Below, one piece after another: positions 1 to 10,660 of a stretch of 64,000 nucleotides of DNA (position 1 is its first letter; each line of letters starts with the position of its first letter). The stretch is taken from positions 105,803,885 through 105,867,884 of the forward strand of contig NC_063163.1 in the NCBI RefSeq assembly GCF_023159225.1, read 5' to 3'. A program made the position numbers and the translations under genes. A model generated the notes under the pieces. That model was not told the DNA's origin. It worked only from the letters and a program-made list of their open reading frames with translations, and searched no databases. The stretch comes from Perognathus longimembris pacificus. Lineage: Eukaryota; Chordata; Mammalia; Rodentia; Heteromyidae.

Positions 1-288
1 CAAAAAACATGGGCATACACATGTCTATGTTATGTTCATTTCCATTTCCCTCAGATGAATAGAACAATGTGAGATGGTTGGGTCATATGCTGGGCATACT
101 TTTAATTTTCTGAAGTTCTGCCATACTGTATTACATAATGACTGTACTAATTTACACCCCTCCAACAGTGAAAAGGAGTTTTTGTTTATCCACATCTCTG
201 CCAGCATTTAAAAAAAATAATTGCCATTCTAACTGGGATCAGATGGTATTTCACTTTGGTTTGATTTGCATTTCTCTAATGGCTAAAT
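1..288 (-). mobile_element. LINE-1 ORF2 C-terminal fragment, 3' portion of an inverted insertion
   Basis: Read on the minus strand this matches the end of LINE-1 ORF2, in the part that encodes the cysteine-rich C-terminus. The minus frame at 25-207 keeps the familiar 'CKLVQSL.NTVW' and 'YDPTI' pattern of that region. It is old and degraded, and the usual conserved cysteines just upstream are partly lost. It runs off the left edge, so its 3' UTR, tail and left target duplication are not visible. It abuts a plus-strand LINE-1 piece at about 289. Confidence 0.8.
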
Positions 289-606
289 GATCTTGTGTGT
301 ATTTTCAAAACATGAGAAAAGACAATGATTTTCTAGATGGAACCCACAAAATGACAACAATAAAAATGGACAATTTGGAATTACATCAAACTAAAAAGTG
401 TCTGTACAGAGAAGGAAACAATCAATGGGATGGAGAAATGGTCTACAGAATAGTACTGAATATTTGCCAACTCTTCAGGGGACAGATGATGAATATCCAA
501 AGTATATAACGAGCTAAATAAAAGCAAAAGAATCAGATTTTAAAAGTAGCAAATGATCTGGATTCTTTTCAAAAGAAGAAATACAAAAAAAGGCCAACAA
601 ACAGGA
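289..606 (+). mobile_element. LINE-1 ORF2 fragment, inverted 5' portion
   Basis: Sense-strand LINE-1 ORF2 sequence. The frame at 297-509 shows degenerate forms of the motifs just upstream of the ORF2 C-terminus (NFLDG-, KMDN-, REGNNQ- and PTLQG-like stretches). It ends near 603 at the bases equivalent to 'aaaggccaacaaac', directly upstream in consensus order of the point where the neighbouring minus-strand piece begins. With that neighbour it forms one insertion whose 5' part is inverted. Confidence 0.7.
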
Positions 607-1185
607 TTTTTTTTTTAGTAACTCTGGATATTGACCTGTGTCTGTGATATCACAATGTTCTAGTTCCCACATCACTTGAGTACCCAATCAATGAAACTAA
701 AACAATCATGAGTTCTTACCTCTGTGTTGACAGATCAAAAGGCAGGCCATGGATGAATTGCCCAAATTACTTCACCAACCTAAGGCAGCAGCTAGCTTGA
801 GCCCTGATCAATATCCTTGCTAGCACAAAAGAGCCTCTTAATTCAATTTCCTATATTATTCAAGTAAGTGAGAAATTTCAAAAGCTTCCCAAAATTAGTT
901 GGTTTCAAACATTGTATTGGATGTAGAGTTGAAGTGAAGTAACATTTAAAGGGTTTCCTTTGTTGGTTATAATTGTGGAGCTCTTTATATTGTATGTCGT
1001 TAATGTTGGCAGAGAAAAGATAAACTCTTGTTTTATTGATGTTGCAAGGTCTTTTGTGGAGGTAAAAGCAGAGCATCTGGAGAGGTCTGGGAGAAAGATA
1101 AAGGAGATACGGTCAAGTCAGCACTTCATAGACTCGAATAGTTTCTGGAGGAAATTCAAATATAGCTTTTAATAATGTTGAGGGC

Positions 1186-1188
<3 letters not shown>
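607..1188. other. Single-copy AT-rich DNA
   Basis: I see no repeat family, splice-bounded exon or ORF of note. Short frames on both strands (843-1172) show no recognisable motif. Confidence 0.5.

Positions 1189-1233
<45 letters not shown>
1189..1233 (+). repeat. (GT)n microsatellite
   Basis: About 22 uninterrupted GT units. It sits at the 3' (left) end of the minus-strand SINE that follows, so it is probably that element's A-rich tail expanded into (AC)n. Confidence 0.95.
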
Positions 1234-1234
<1 letters not shown>

Positions 1235-1478
1235 TGTTCTGGTACTAAGGCTTGAATCAGCCTATGTGCTGCCCCTTCGTTAGTATTTATTCAAAGCTGT
1301 CATTATACCACTTGAACCACAGGTCCACTTCTGGTTTTCGTTTTTTGTTTGATTAATTGGAAATAATAGTCTCCTTGCCTTTCCTGTTAAACTGGCTAAC
1401 TTCTATTCTCTTCTAATCTCAGATCTCAGCCTCTTGAGTAGCTAGGATTATAGGCATGAGCTACTGGCACCCAGCTTA
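1234..1478 (-). mobile_element. B1-dID type SINE, full length, diverged
   Basis: On the minus strand a 7SL/B1-like head (complement of 'gcctcttgagtagctaggattataggcatgagcta') is joined to an ID-like tail carrying the 'ctccaattaacc' linker region and a degenerate 'tggctcaagtgg' box. Divergence is high and no clear target duplication is seen, which points to an old insertion. Confidence 0.8.
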
Positions 1479-2594
1479 AATTCGAGGTTTGTTCTTTAAT
1501 TAAAAAGAAAAAAAAAGTATGTATTTTGGAGCGTTGGTCCCAGAATGCAGAGTGATTTGTCTAGTTCTATGGCTCATTGATTCTGAGACTTTGGTGAAAT
1601 TACTTGGCTTTTCTGATCCTCAGCTTGGGGGATGGTAGTTTTATATAGGAGAAAAAAATGATGTCTTGTGTATGCCTTTAATTTCTTAGCTTTAATTCTT
1701 CAGCTATTCTTCCCTATATTTGCATCTCAGAGTCATGGGCCATAACCCAGAAGGTATAGATCAAGGCTTTGTATGACCTCTTTCTGACCTCCAAAATAGC
1801 CATTAACTCCATACTCAAAGGAAAACCACAGACTTTGTTTAAGCCCATGCTGATGAAACTACTGACCAGGAAATTTGCTAGAATGGTACCAGCAAAGTCA
1901 GATTCCCATTGGTTATTCCATGCCTTCTGACATTGCAGGAAATCCAGGAAAAATATTTTTCAGGAGTGATACTTTGTTGACAGACTAGTGTCTAAAAACA
2001 GTCTGCCTTTCTCTCTGCATGTTGACATAAATAGGGTTTTCTCCAGAGGATAATGGATTAAAACGAAAATAAGCACCAGGCCTTTTTAGGAATTCAGCTG
2101 CTGTGGGTTTTGTTTTGTCTTGTTTTGTTTTATGCCACAAGAGTTTTATTTGCCTAGGTGAAAAATGAGCCACAAATTCATGAAGTCGGTATGCCTTACC
2201 AAAGAGAAGCAAATGTACAACTATTTTTCAGCCTGAAGGAATAGGGAAGTTAGAGCAAAATGGTCCAGAAAACATGTCTCTCTTCTAGGGTTGTATTCTC
2301 TTGAGAGAACAGGCAGCAAGGCAGATTGTAAGGCTGGGAGAATACCCTAGTGTACCCTGAGAAAAAAAATAAATAAAATATAGATTATCCAACCGGGTAA
2401 ACACTTGAGTGCCTTTGCAGAGTAGGACGCCTTTCATCTCTTTATCTCTTTATTTGGAGATAAGATTTTCTTTCTTAAATATTGGAATCCGTGGGCTCTC
2501 AGTAAAATTTGGAAATGCTTATTCTTTCAATTCACCCTGCATGGATTATACCTAAAGAGCACTGAAAAATTTTTTATCCTTCTTCAAGAGAGCC
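1479..2594. other. Single-copy DNA, possible MIR trace near 1585-1660
   Basis: Mostly unassigned. A short stretch near 1600-1655 ('gaaattacttggc..tctgatcctcag') resembles the conserved MIR core on the plus strand, but too little is left to be sure. T/G-rich 'ttttg' iterations occur near 2108-2132. Confidence 0.35.
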
Positions 2595-2601
2595 CTTGGA
2601 C

Positions 2602-2709
2602 TTTATTAGAATGGACTTAACTCTCATCTCTGGTGAAGGCCAGCGTTTCCATGGTGATGAGGACACATCCGGACATGGCTCCAGCGGCGAGGACAGCCCC
2701 CCTGGCTCC
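2602..2709 (-). CDS. Candidate 3'-terminal coding exon (30 codons plus stop), partial gene
   Basis: On the minus strand a strong 3' splice site (eight T, a CT-rich run, then CCCCGCAG) ends at 2710. It opens a 93-base in-frame segment at 2709-2617 encoding 30 residues and a TAA. The translation begins GARGAVLAAG, continues as a Gly/Ala-rich hydrophobic stretch of about 20 residues that could span a membrane, and ends in TRDES. An AATAAA lies at 2607-2602, ten bases after the stop. The segment is about 60% GC with five CpGs in an AT-rich surround. The upstream intron would be phase 0. I do not recognise the protein; a faint similarity to the last hydrophobic part of Tim17-family proteins is not enough to name it. 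It could also be a non-coding exon or a chance combination. Confidence 0.35.
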
Positions 2710-3390
2710 CTGCGGGGCTAGTTGGGATAAGAGAGAGAAAAAAAACACGACATTTCACTGTTCAAATACAGATAACTCAAGATTAGCAGACTAACAAACC
2801 AGGAATCTTCACTAACTATAAGCCTAAGAGATTGCTGAAGATTATTATCCTCTCTGTTGCCAAAGGTACTCTAAAATAGCAGGAATTCTCCTCTCCCATT
2901 AGGCTCCTCCAAGGATCTGTAGGCCATATGGGTAGGTGGCAACTTGAATACATTACAGAGATGCTAATATTAGTCTTTTGTGAGCATGAAATGCTTTGAC
3001 TCTCTATTAAGCCAAATTGCATAAGGCAAGAACTGGAAGTCAACTACAGTGTGCCTTTTGCAGAGAGCTGGAAAAACTGAAATAAGTTTTGCAGCACTCG
3101 ATGACTTTCCAATCACCCAACTTTATTTTCCTAAATGGAAAAGGTATACCCCTTGCAAAATTCTATTACAGCGAATCATTCTCCGACACCCATTAGAATA
3201 AGAGAAGCACCAATCCATGTGTGATAAATATTTCCTTCCTATGCATATTTTACTAACATAAGTGTGTGTATAACCTAGCCTAAAATTAGTGGGTTCTTAA
3301 GCCCTCCTATGTGCCCGTCAATATCTTCACTGTCCAGACTCTAATAAATGTATTCCTGTGTCCTTTTATCCAGATATCCAAAAACTTGTC
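2710..3390. other. Single-copy DNA upstream of the candidate exon
   Basis: On the minus strand 2710-2745 is the polypyrimidine tract and likely end of an intron. The rest has no recognised repeat or exon. The 75-residue minus frame at 2816-3043 has no known motif. Confidence 0.4.
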
Positions 3391-3394
3391 TATG

Positions 3395-3700
3395 GATTAA
3401 GCTTTTGTGATGGTACTGACTACATTCTAGGCACATGGGATACATATGGAATCAAAGGTGAATTAGTAGGTGGCTCTTGCTCTAGGTAACCTGCATGCAA
3501 AGTATGATGAAGGACGTAATTGTATAATGAGTACAAATGTAACAGCAATTGAACATGATGTCTCAAACAGGGCTTTATATTGAGATGCACACAAATAAGG
3601 GAATAACTAAATCTTCTGTAAGAATCAGAAAACAGAGTAGAAGAGACAGCATTTAAGATAGGTCTTGGATTAGACTAGATTACTACCCTTGGTAACGTCT
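3395..3700 (+). repeat. Possible ancient interspersed repeat
   Basis: The order 'ctaggcac.tgggatacat..gaatcaaaggtga' followed at the right distance by 'aatgagtacaaatgtaacagcaattg' and 'gcatttaagataggtcttgg' resembles a widespread mammalian repeat of the MIR/L2 age class. I cannot name the subfamily and divergence is large. Confidence 0.3.
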
Positions 3701-3790
3701 CCAGTGTTTCTGACTCATAGGAAGGATGGAAAGAGAAAAAGGACTATGAGAGTCTATTGGAAAAAAGTAAAAACCAGAACCTGACACTCA

Positions 3791-3842
3791 TACACACACA
3801 CATACACACACACACACGTATGTATGTATGTATGTATGCATA
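3791..3842 (+). repeat. (CA)n/(TATG)n compound microsatellite
   Basis: CA repeats followed directly by five TATG units. Confidence 0.9.
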
Positions 3843-3997
3843 TATGTGTGTATCTAAAATCCCTCTCATATCTTAAGGGTCACATGCATTCTAGGCATAT
3901 TTCTGGGTGGTGGCCAGTTCATAAGAGTTGTCCAAAGATGAACATAATTTTTCCTAGTCTTATTTGGATTATAAACTTCTTCAAGAATCTCATAATT

Positions 3998-4208
3998 GGG
4001 CTGGGGATATGGCCTAGTGGCAAGAGTGCTTGCCTTGTATACATGAGGCCCTGGGTTCAATTCCCCAGCACCACATATACAGAAAAGGGCCAGAAGTGGC
4101 GCTGTGGTTCAAGTGGCAGAGTGCTAGCCTTGAGCAAAAGGAAGCCAGGGACAGTGCTCAGGCCATGAGTCCAAGGCCCAGGACTGGCAAAGAAAAAAAA
4201 CAACAAAC
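3998..4208 (+). mobile_element. IDL-Geo dimeric SINE, full length
   Basis: The left monomer is ID-like and tRNA-Ala related: it starts 'gggctggggatatggcc', with an A box near 4010 and a B box 'gggttcaattcc' near 4052. The right (Geo) monomer starts near 4088 with 'ggccagaagtggcgctgtgg' and ends at the A-rich tail near 4192-4208. A 13-base target duplication with one mismatch flanks it (3985-3997 and 4209-4221). Overlapping short ORFs here are shadows of the SINE. Confidence 0.95.
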
Positions 4209-4221
4209 GAATCTCATGATT

Positions 4222-4827
4222 TTGTGGACACACTTCTCATAAAAATGCATAAACATATTACATTCCAAATTTACAAACAATCCATGAACACTTGAGAGGA
4301 GGTTGGTGGAGTTTAAGAATATTGAGATCTTGAGAACACTGCAGCAATGCTTCTTTTATACTTTCCTAGACTGTCAAACTCTCAAAGGATTTTTGAATAA
4401 AAATACTGTCTAGGCGATATTCTCTGCAGTTCTTTTTTATTCTTTTTAATTTGTATTAGCATCAATTGGTTGTATAAGGAAGTTTCATTTTGACCTGACC
4501 CTATATGCATAGCATATACTTTGACCACTCCCTCTGTCCTTCTCCATTGTCCCTTCTTTTCCCTTCCCAAACCAATCTCATTTTTACTATTTTGGCCATA
4601 TTCACCATGGTTTCCTTGTTTGCCCTTTCCTTACCAATGCACAGGGACTGTTTTCCATTCCTGTCATTTAATTATATGTCTGTTCATGGTTTAAAGGCAT
4701 ATCATCTTACTATTACTCTTTGATCAGATGAAGCCTTTCGTTTATTCTTATTTTCTCCATCCTCACTATCTTCTCTCATGAAATAGCTACTTTATAGGAT
4801 TAAATATTTCTCACCTCTGTAATCATG
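4222..4827. other. Single-copy AT-rich DNA
   Basis: No recognised repeat or gene. A pyrimidine-rich stretch lies at 4530-4580. Confidence 0.4.
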
Positions 4828-4945
4828 GGTGTTAACCCTAAGCCTTAGTTTTCTCACCTGCATAATGGGAACATTAATACCATCTCTCAGAATTTGCATC
4901 CAAGATAATATACATGAAGCACCTCATAGAATGTCTAGCATATTA
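4828..4945 (+). repeat. MIR fragment
   Basis: Contains the MIR core order 'gccttagttttctcacctg-cataatgggaa', then 'agataatatacatgaagcacc' and 'gaatgtctagcata', matching the second half of the MIR consensus. Confidence 0.75.
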
Positions 4946-5827
4946 TTTCTTTGGTTTTTATTGGTATCAGTATTAGTAGTGTATAATGACAGTAATACAA
5001 CTATGTTTCAGAAGTTCAGAGAACAAATTAAGGAGACCCAATGTAATGTCCATTTGAATTCTTCAGAGATATCTTAAACTAATTGTTTATTTAAAATTCC
5101 CTATGCCCAACAGATGATTAATAATAATATTGCAATTAGATTCTGAGCCCTCTGTGCAGAAAGCATAGCTCCTATATAATCTGCACTACATTCAATAAAT
5201 GTTTAATAAAATGATAGTACTGCTTGGGATTTCTATACTTTTATAGACTCTTAGTACTTTATAGATATTAGTTCATTCATTCTCTCAGATCTTCAGTGAC
5301 TGGGAAGGTGGGAACCATTAAAGGCACCATCTTGGCCTGTTGCTTTACATGCACCCCTTCTTGTCTCCTCCATCTCCCTGCTGTGTTCCACCAGACTGCC
5401 TCACTCTTCCTCCGGTAACTTCTCTAGGCATCTTCTTCTCCCCCATTACAACCTGCTGTGTCAATTTCACTCTACCAGATTCAGTATCTAAAGTTCAGTG
5501 CCTCTTCCATAGCTCCAGAGTAAATACAACTTACACAACAAATAATCACCATAGCATCTATGTATTGAAGCTCCAACACTGAAGTATGTTATGTTATTTC
5601 TTTTAGCCATCTGAAAATCTTGTGTTATTTAGCATCCTCTCTATTTCATGTTGAGAAAAATGAGTCCATTAGAAATTAAAGCTTGAAATCAATGCATGCA
5701 TAAAGACATATATCTAACAAGACGTAAGTTTCATATTTGAAAGCAAGTACGTCTACTTCTAAACCATAAGATGACTTATTAAAATCTATGCAAATACTCA
5801 AAATCTCTATGTGTCATGGTATTCTTC
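4946..5827. other. Single-copy DNA
   Basis: No gene or clear repeat. Near 5235-5330 there is a weak MIR-like order only. Confidence 0.35.
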
Positions 5828-5838
5828 TGTGTGTGTGT

Positions 5839-5881
<43 letters not shown>
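5828..5881 (+). repeat. (GT)n microsatellite
   Basis: About 26 GT units with one TTC interruption near 5838. It lies at the tail side of the SINE at 5882-6103. Confidence 0.95.
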
Positions 5882-5883
<2 letters not shown>

Positions 5884-6103
5884 TACCTATGCTGATACTG
5901 GGCCTGGACACTATCCCTTAGCTCTTACACTCAAGGCTGGTGCTCTACCACTTGAGCCACAGATCCATTTCTGATTTTTTTCATGGTGAAATGGAGATAA
6001 GGGTCTCATAGACTTTCCTTTCCTAGGGTTGGCTTTGAACCTGATCATGAGATCTTAGCCTTCCGAGTAGTTAGGATAGCAGGTGTGAGCCACTAGTGGG
6101 CTG
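5882..6103 (-). mobile_element. B1-dID type SINE
   Basis: Minus-strand copy. The Geo/dID-like part is complementary to 'tggtgctctaccacttgagccacag', followed by 'gaaatggagataagggtctcatagac' and a 7SL-like head ending in complement of 'gcaggtgtgagccacta'. Diverged; no clear target duplication. Confidence 0.85.
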
Positions 6104-6900
6104 TCAGGGTGTTTGGAAGGGCCTTCAGAATCCTTGCTGTGAGAGCATGTCTGGAAACATCAGAAGGTTTTCTTGTGTGCTGGGACTGTTGATAAGGTGA
6201 GGTTGTGCTGAAACGCCATTGATTCCAATCTCCCCTTGCTCTCTCCTTCTCCCTTCCTAGCTCTCACCCCTCCAGAGGCTCACAAAATTCAGAAACCAGG
6301 AGGATTTAGAATTGGTATGTGATTCTAGAATGGCTCTTGTGAGCACCCAGTAGGCATTTTGGGGGACCAGTGTGGACATGATGCCAAGCTTCACCTTGTA
6401 TTTGAGGCAAATTAAGCCATGCCTTAGTCTGTCTACTGAGAGCATAAATTTTGAAAAGTGGAACAGGCTTGGGGACATCAACAGAACTGTCCAGCTCCTG
6501 ACACTATACAGTCGCCAAATCTGCATCAATACCATATTCCTCCTTCAGCCCTCAAAGACCAGTGACCCTCAGGCCGGTCACTTTATCTATTAAAGATACT
6601 CTCTTCTCCTCCCTCCTGGGATCTTTGAGGGTTGCTCAGACTCTAGCATCTCTAGCATTATTATAACCCCCTCCTCCATAAATGTAATTTTTACCACGCC
6701 AAAATGTTCATTTCAACTGTGAGCCATGAAAACTTACATGTAATAAGAATATATATTGGATTAATTAAGTATCAGTTTATTATTTAAGTAGTTAATTTAT
6801 AACTACTTAATTTGTAACACCAAGATATATCAAAGGTTTGCTGTTATTGACACTAAAATCACAGTGCACCTACATACACATAATAATGCTATATTGATTT
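6104..6900. other. Single-copy DNA
   Basis: Minus frame 6257-6535 and plus frame 6372-6593 overlap on opposite strands and have no recognisable motif. AT-rich from 6720. Confidence 0.35.
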
Positions 6901-6904
6901 TCAC

Positions 6905-6998
6905 ACTAGAAGCTAGACTGAGATCCCAAGATGTAAGTGACTCCTGCAAGGCTGTATACCCATTAAGTGAGAGGAAGAGAATTCAAATCAAATCTGAC
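6905..6998 (-). repeat. Probable MIR fragment
   Basis: The order 'gatcccaagatgtaagtgact', 'aagtgagaggaagagaattcaaatcaaa', 'tctgacc' fits the reverse complement of the middle of MIR. Weak. Confidence 0.45.
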
Positions 6999-8040
6999 CA
7001 AGGACTGAATCTGTCTGCAGTTAATCTAATTAACTAATGTGTGAGATTCATCATCTCTCCAGCGCTGGCTCTTAATATTTACTCAAGAGTTTGTCATCTG
7101 GTAGTTGAAGAAAGACTTTACCTAACAGAAGGACCATAACCTTCCCATAAACAGAGGCTTCATTTAAGCCCAGCAGTTTATTTATCAACAAGAAAGGAGT
7201 GTGATTTGTTGGTGATAACAGTCATTGTGGGAATTATCAGGAGTGAGAGGTGACAATGAAAATTCTCATCCAGAAATAAGAAAGCTTTGTCACTCCTGGA
7301 AACTTTCCTTTGCCAGGAAGCAGAGAAACATCAGATTATGTTGACTCTCCTCATTTTCTCACTTTACAAATACAGTGACCTTTGCCTGGAGGATACATTA
7401 ATTGTTTATACTCAAGTTCATCCTCAAAGAATATGGGGCTGATAAAGCACACAGCTCTAAGAATGACCTCAGAGGGCATAGATGCTTGGTAGATATTTAC
7501 CAATGCTGTAAATATAGTTTCCCAAGTAGGAATATTGATACCATCTTTATTTTAGTAGCTAGGAAAATCAACAAGTAAGTAAAAAAACATAGAAGACTTA
7601 AAAACAAAGTTATGGCTTTCGATAATATACCAGGCATGTTGAGAGACTTTCAGCTCCTGATCCTTTAGGAATAGTCTGTACAATTTTATTAAGTGGAAAT
7701 TACACTTGTTTTTCTTACAACTGTACAAATCCAGCTGTTGCCTCTAGCCAGATGCCAGTCATGCACCTGTTATAAGGAGCACTTGAAGGAGAATACCTCA
7801 GAACTGGTACTTAGCCATAGTACATGCTGGGGTACATTTTAATCCTCAGAGGAAATATATGGACACTACCACTTGAGAGATAGAGACAATACCAGGAAAC
7901 AAATACTTTGACAGATCATTGATGAAAAGTATGGTTGAACTCTACATTTGTCTAACTCCAAAGCCCAGGTTTCATTCTTCAAAGCCCATACTCTACTCCT
8001 CTGATTTCCACTGTATGACAAGACCTACACTGTTAATGTT
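6999..8040. other. Single-copy DNA, possible conserved element at 7190-7420
   Basis: Repeat-free as far as I can tell. 7190-7420 is balanced in composition and rich in homeobox/GATA-like words, a texture often seen in conserved non-coding DNA; this is only an impression. Confidence 0.3.
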
Positions 8041-8262
8041 TGTTTTTTTTAGGTCCCAGTTCTGGGGCATGAACTCTTGGTCTGGGTGCTGTTCCTGAGC
8101 ATTTGTGCTCAAGACTTGAGCTCTACTTCTGGCTTGTGGGTGGTTAACTGGAGATAGGAGTCTCATGGACTTTGCTGCCCAGGCTGGCTTCCAATTGCAG
8201 TCCTCAGATCTCAGCCTCCTGAGTAGCTAGGATTACAAGTATGAGCTACTGGTGCCCAACTT
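8041..8262 (-). mobile_element. B1-dID type SINE
   Basis: Begins with the T-rich (complement of A-rich) tail at 8042-8050, then dID-like part, 'ttaactggagataggagtctcatgg' linker, and a well preserved 7SL-like head ending 'gagtagctaggattacaag'. Confidence 0.9.
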
Positions 8263-9384
8263 AACATCCTTCCTTAAAGAAAAAATACTCAAGTAGATCA
8301 CATGGCCCAGCCAGACTTCACAGAATACATAGATAGCACACAAATTCTCTAGATTCCTGGAGTCCAAGATATATTCGTGATTTCTCATTTCAGCCATTAT
8401 ACTAAAGTAGCCATACTCCTCAGTAACTATTTAGGGGTAGATTTATTTCTGGTGTTTTGGTTTTTCCAGTGCTGTCAAAATCATAATAAATATGGTACAT
8501 ACCACCTAGGAATGAAATAATAACCTCCTGCTTGCCTCTGTATATTCAGGAAACATAATTCTTCTCTGAGACTTACAAAAGGCAACTGGTGGTATTAACC
8601 CAAGCTCCTCCCTGCTTCAGCCTGAGCAGCAGTATCTCTGTGCTTCATGTGGCAAAAGCACTCACACAATCACAGCAGCTTGGCTTACTGGCAGTTTGGG
8701 TTCCTAACAAGAAGAGAAATGGTTTCAAACCTAGCAGTTGTCATTTTTAATGGCTTAAAGGGAAACCATTCAGGTGAACAAAACCTCAAAAGACCTAAGT
8801 TGAAAATCCTCATTAGAAGATGTTTGACTATGGCATTGCCTTATCCAAAGGTTAAATACATTCCCCACAGGAGGAAGAAATTCTGTAAAAAGTGAGCAGA
8901 TGATCGTTAGTGTCTCAGATTCTCAGCTGATTTAGATGCTCAGAGCCCAGGATTATACCTACCAGTGAGGGGCACTGCTGGGCACAGCAAGTTGATGCTC
9001 CATTCAGTCTTGAGACCTAAAGAAACAAACAAATAACAATAACAGCAGTAGCAGCAAAGACTGATTATTGATTTGTCTGTTTTAACCTTAAATTCCAACC
9101 CAAAGTCCTGACGTTTTCAATGATACTATATGGAATTTGGACCCAATAACATCCTTCTTTTTTGTTTATTTGTCTGTCGGTTTTGTTTTCCCAAGGATAG
9201 AACCATGTTATGTGAAAGCCCAGGCTTTGAGAAGGCCTTGGAATAGCTGCCTAACAGCTTCTAGGATGGTAGGGAAAGGCATTTCCAGAAGGGACTGTAG
9301 GGGGCACTGCTGTTGGAGATGGAACACTGATATCTGATGCTTGGCAGCTGCTGGGTCAGGCTCCTTCTTCATCTGACTGTGTTT
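8263..9384. other. Single-copy DNA
   Basis: No recognised gene or repeat. Plus frames at 8647-8895 and 9137-9337 have no known motif. Confidence 0.35.
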
Positions 9385-9988
9385 GACTGTTGTGAATGGA
9401 TTGCTTTCCTGATTTCTTTCTCACTTTGCTCATTATTGGTACATAGAAAAACTACTGATTGTGAGAAGTTGATTCTCTCCTGCTGCTTTCCTAACAGTGT
9501 TTGTTATATCTAAGAGGATTTTGTGTGGAGTTATTAGGCCTTTTAGGTATAGAATCTTCACATCCAAAAATAGGATAATTAACTTCTTCCTTTCCTATTT
9601 GTATCACTGTTGCCTTGTTGCTTCAACTAGAAATTCTAGCACTATATTGAATAAGAATAGTGAGAGAGGATACCTCTCTCTCTTTGTCTCTCAACTTTAG
9701 AGAACTTGGTTTCAGTTTTTCCTATTTAGCATGTTATGAGTTAATTATATATAGTCTTTATTATGTTGAGGTTGTGGAATTCTGTCAATGACTTTTGCTA
9801 TATATCCATTGGGATAGTCAATAGATACAGCAATGATTGACAATAGATACAGAGGTGATTGTTCTGTCTGTTTAACTAGTTTTCTCACCTGTATATTTTG
9901 AACCATCCTTGCTTGAATCATTGGAATAGAACCAGCTTGATCATGGCATATAATCTTCTAAACATATTGTTGAATAGGGTTTGCAATT
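9385..9988 (-). mobile_element. LINE-1 ORF2 (reverse transcriptase region) fragment, part 1
   Basis: On the minus strand this follows LINE-1 ORF2 through the reverse transcriptase region. Landmarks on the plus strand are 'gtgaatggattgctttcctgattt' (split by a mismatch), 'tattgaataagaatagtgagagag' and 'ttgaaccatccttgc', all in consensus order. Many stops make it non-functional. It is interrupted by a SINE at 9989-10211 and resumes at 10212. Confidence 0.85.
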
Positions 9989-10211
9989 GTTTTTGTCACT
10001 CATGGGGCTTGAACCAAGGGCTTGGCACCATCCTCTTTTTGCCCAATGCTAGTGCTCTACCACTCTGGCAGTGCCACTTCTGGTTTCCTGGTGGTTAATT
10101 GGAGGTAAGAGTCTCAGGGACTTCCTGTTGGGGTGGTTTTGAATCACAATTCTCACATCTCAGCCTCCTGAGTAGCTAGGATTAACAGGCATGATTCATC
10201 AGTACCTGTCT
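9989..10211 (-). mobile_element. B1-dID type SINE nested in LINE-1
   Basis: dID-like part at the left (complement of 'gtgctctaccactctgg'), linker 'ttaattggaggtaagagtctcag', 7SL-like head at the right. An 11-base target duplication with one mismatch (9978-9988 and 10212-10222, 'ggtttgcaa-t') flanks it inside LINE-1 ORF2 sequence, so it is younger than that LINE-1. Confidence 0.9.
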
Positions 10212-10318
10212 GGTTTGCAAATTTTTCACTGGGAATTTTTACATTATATTCATCAATAAACATAATCTACACTTTTCTTTTTCTGTTCTGTCCATGTGGT
10301 TTGAGTATTTTCATTTTC
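10212..10318 (-). mobile_element. LINE-1 ORF2 fragment, part 2
   Basis: Continues 9385-9988 in register: the plus strand reads like the complement of the ORF2 segment encoding the region after the YADD motif ('tttttacattatattcatcaa'). About 700 bases of ORF2 remain in the two parts together. Confidence 0.75.
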
Positions 10319-10660
10319 TTTTTTTAAAATTAAATTTTATTGATAAGGTGATGTGCAGAGAGGGTATAGTTACATAATAAGGTAGTAAGTACATTTCTTG
10401 TCATACTTGTTACACCCTCCTTTATGTTTCTTTCCCTTCCCCAGTTTAGATAATCATATATACAATATCCAGTGTGCCAGAATCATATACAGTGACCACA
10501 GGGGATACGTCAAAGGAAATTCACCTAGTACTTTAAACATTGACAACAGTAAAATCTTCCTGTTTCCATCTCTTGGAATTCATTTTGCTTAACTTCATCT
10601 TATATAATCATATGTATGTAGCTGTTAAACTATTGTGCTCCTGTCAGGTCCTGGCAGGTT
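10319..10660 (-). mobile_element. LINE-1 3' UTR/tail fragment, variant A
   Basis: Plus strand begins with a T-rich tail, then 'gataaggtgatgtgcagaga', 'agtacatttcttgtcatac', 'tatacaatatccagtgtgcc' and 'catcttatataatcatatg'. The same order recurs at 63639-63955, so this is a family 3' end. It lies where the ORF2 fragment at 10212-10318 breaks off, and may be inserted into it. Confidence 0.8.

Noticed and set aside
3998..4208. A and B box promoter words that might mark a tRNA gene
   Set aside because: They belong to tRNA-derived SINEs; there is no cloverleaf and no acceptor stem pairing. The same holds for the other ID-type copies.
3824..4242. Plus and minus frames across 3824-4242
   Set aside because: They read through the IDL-Geo SINE and its flanking microsatellite.
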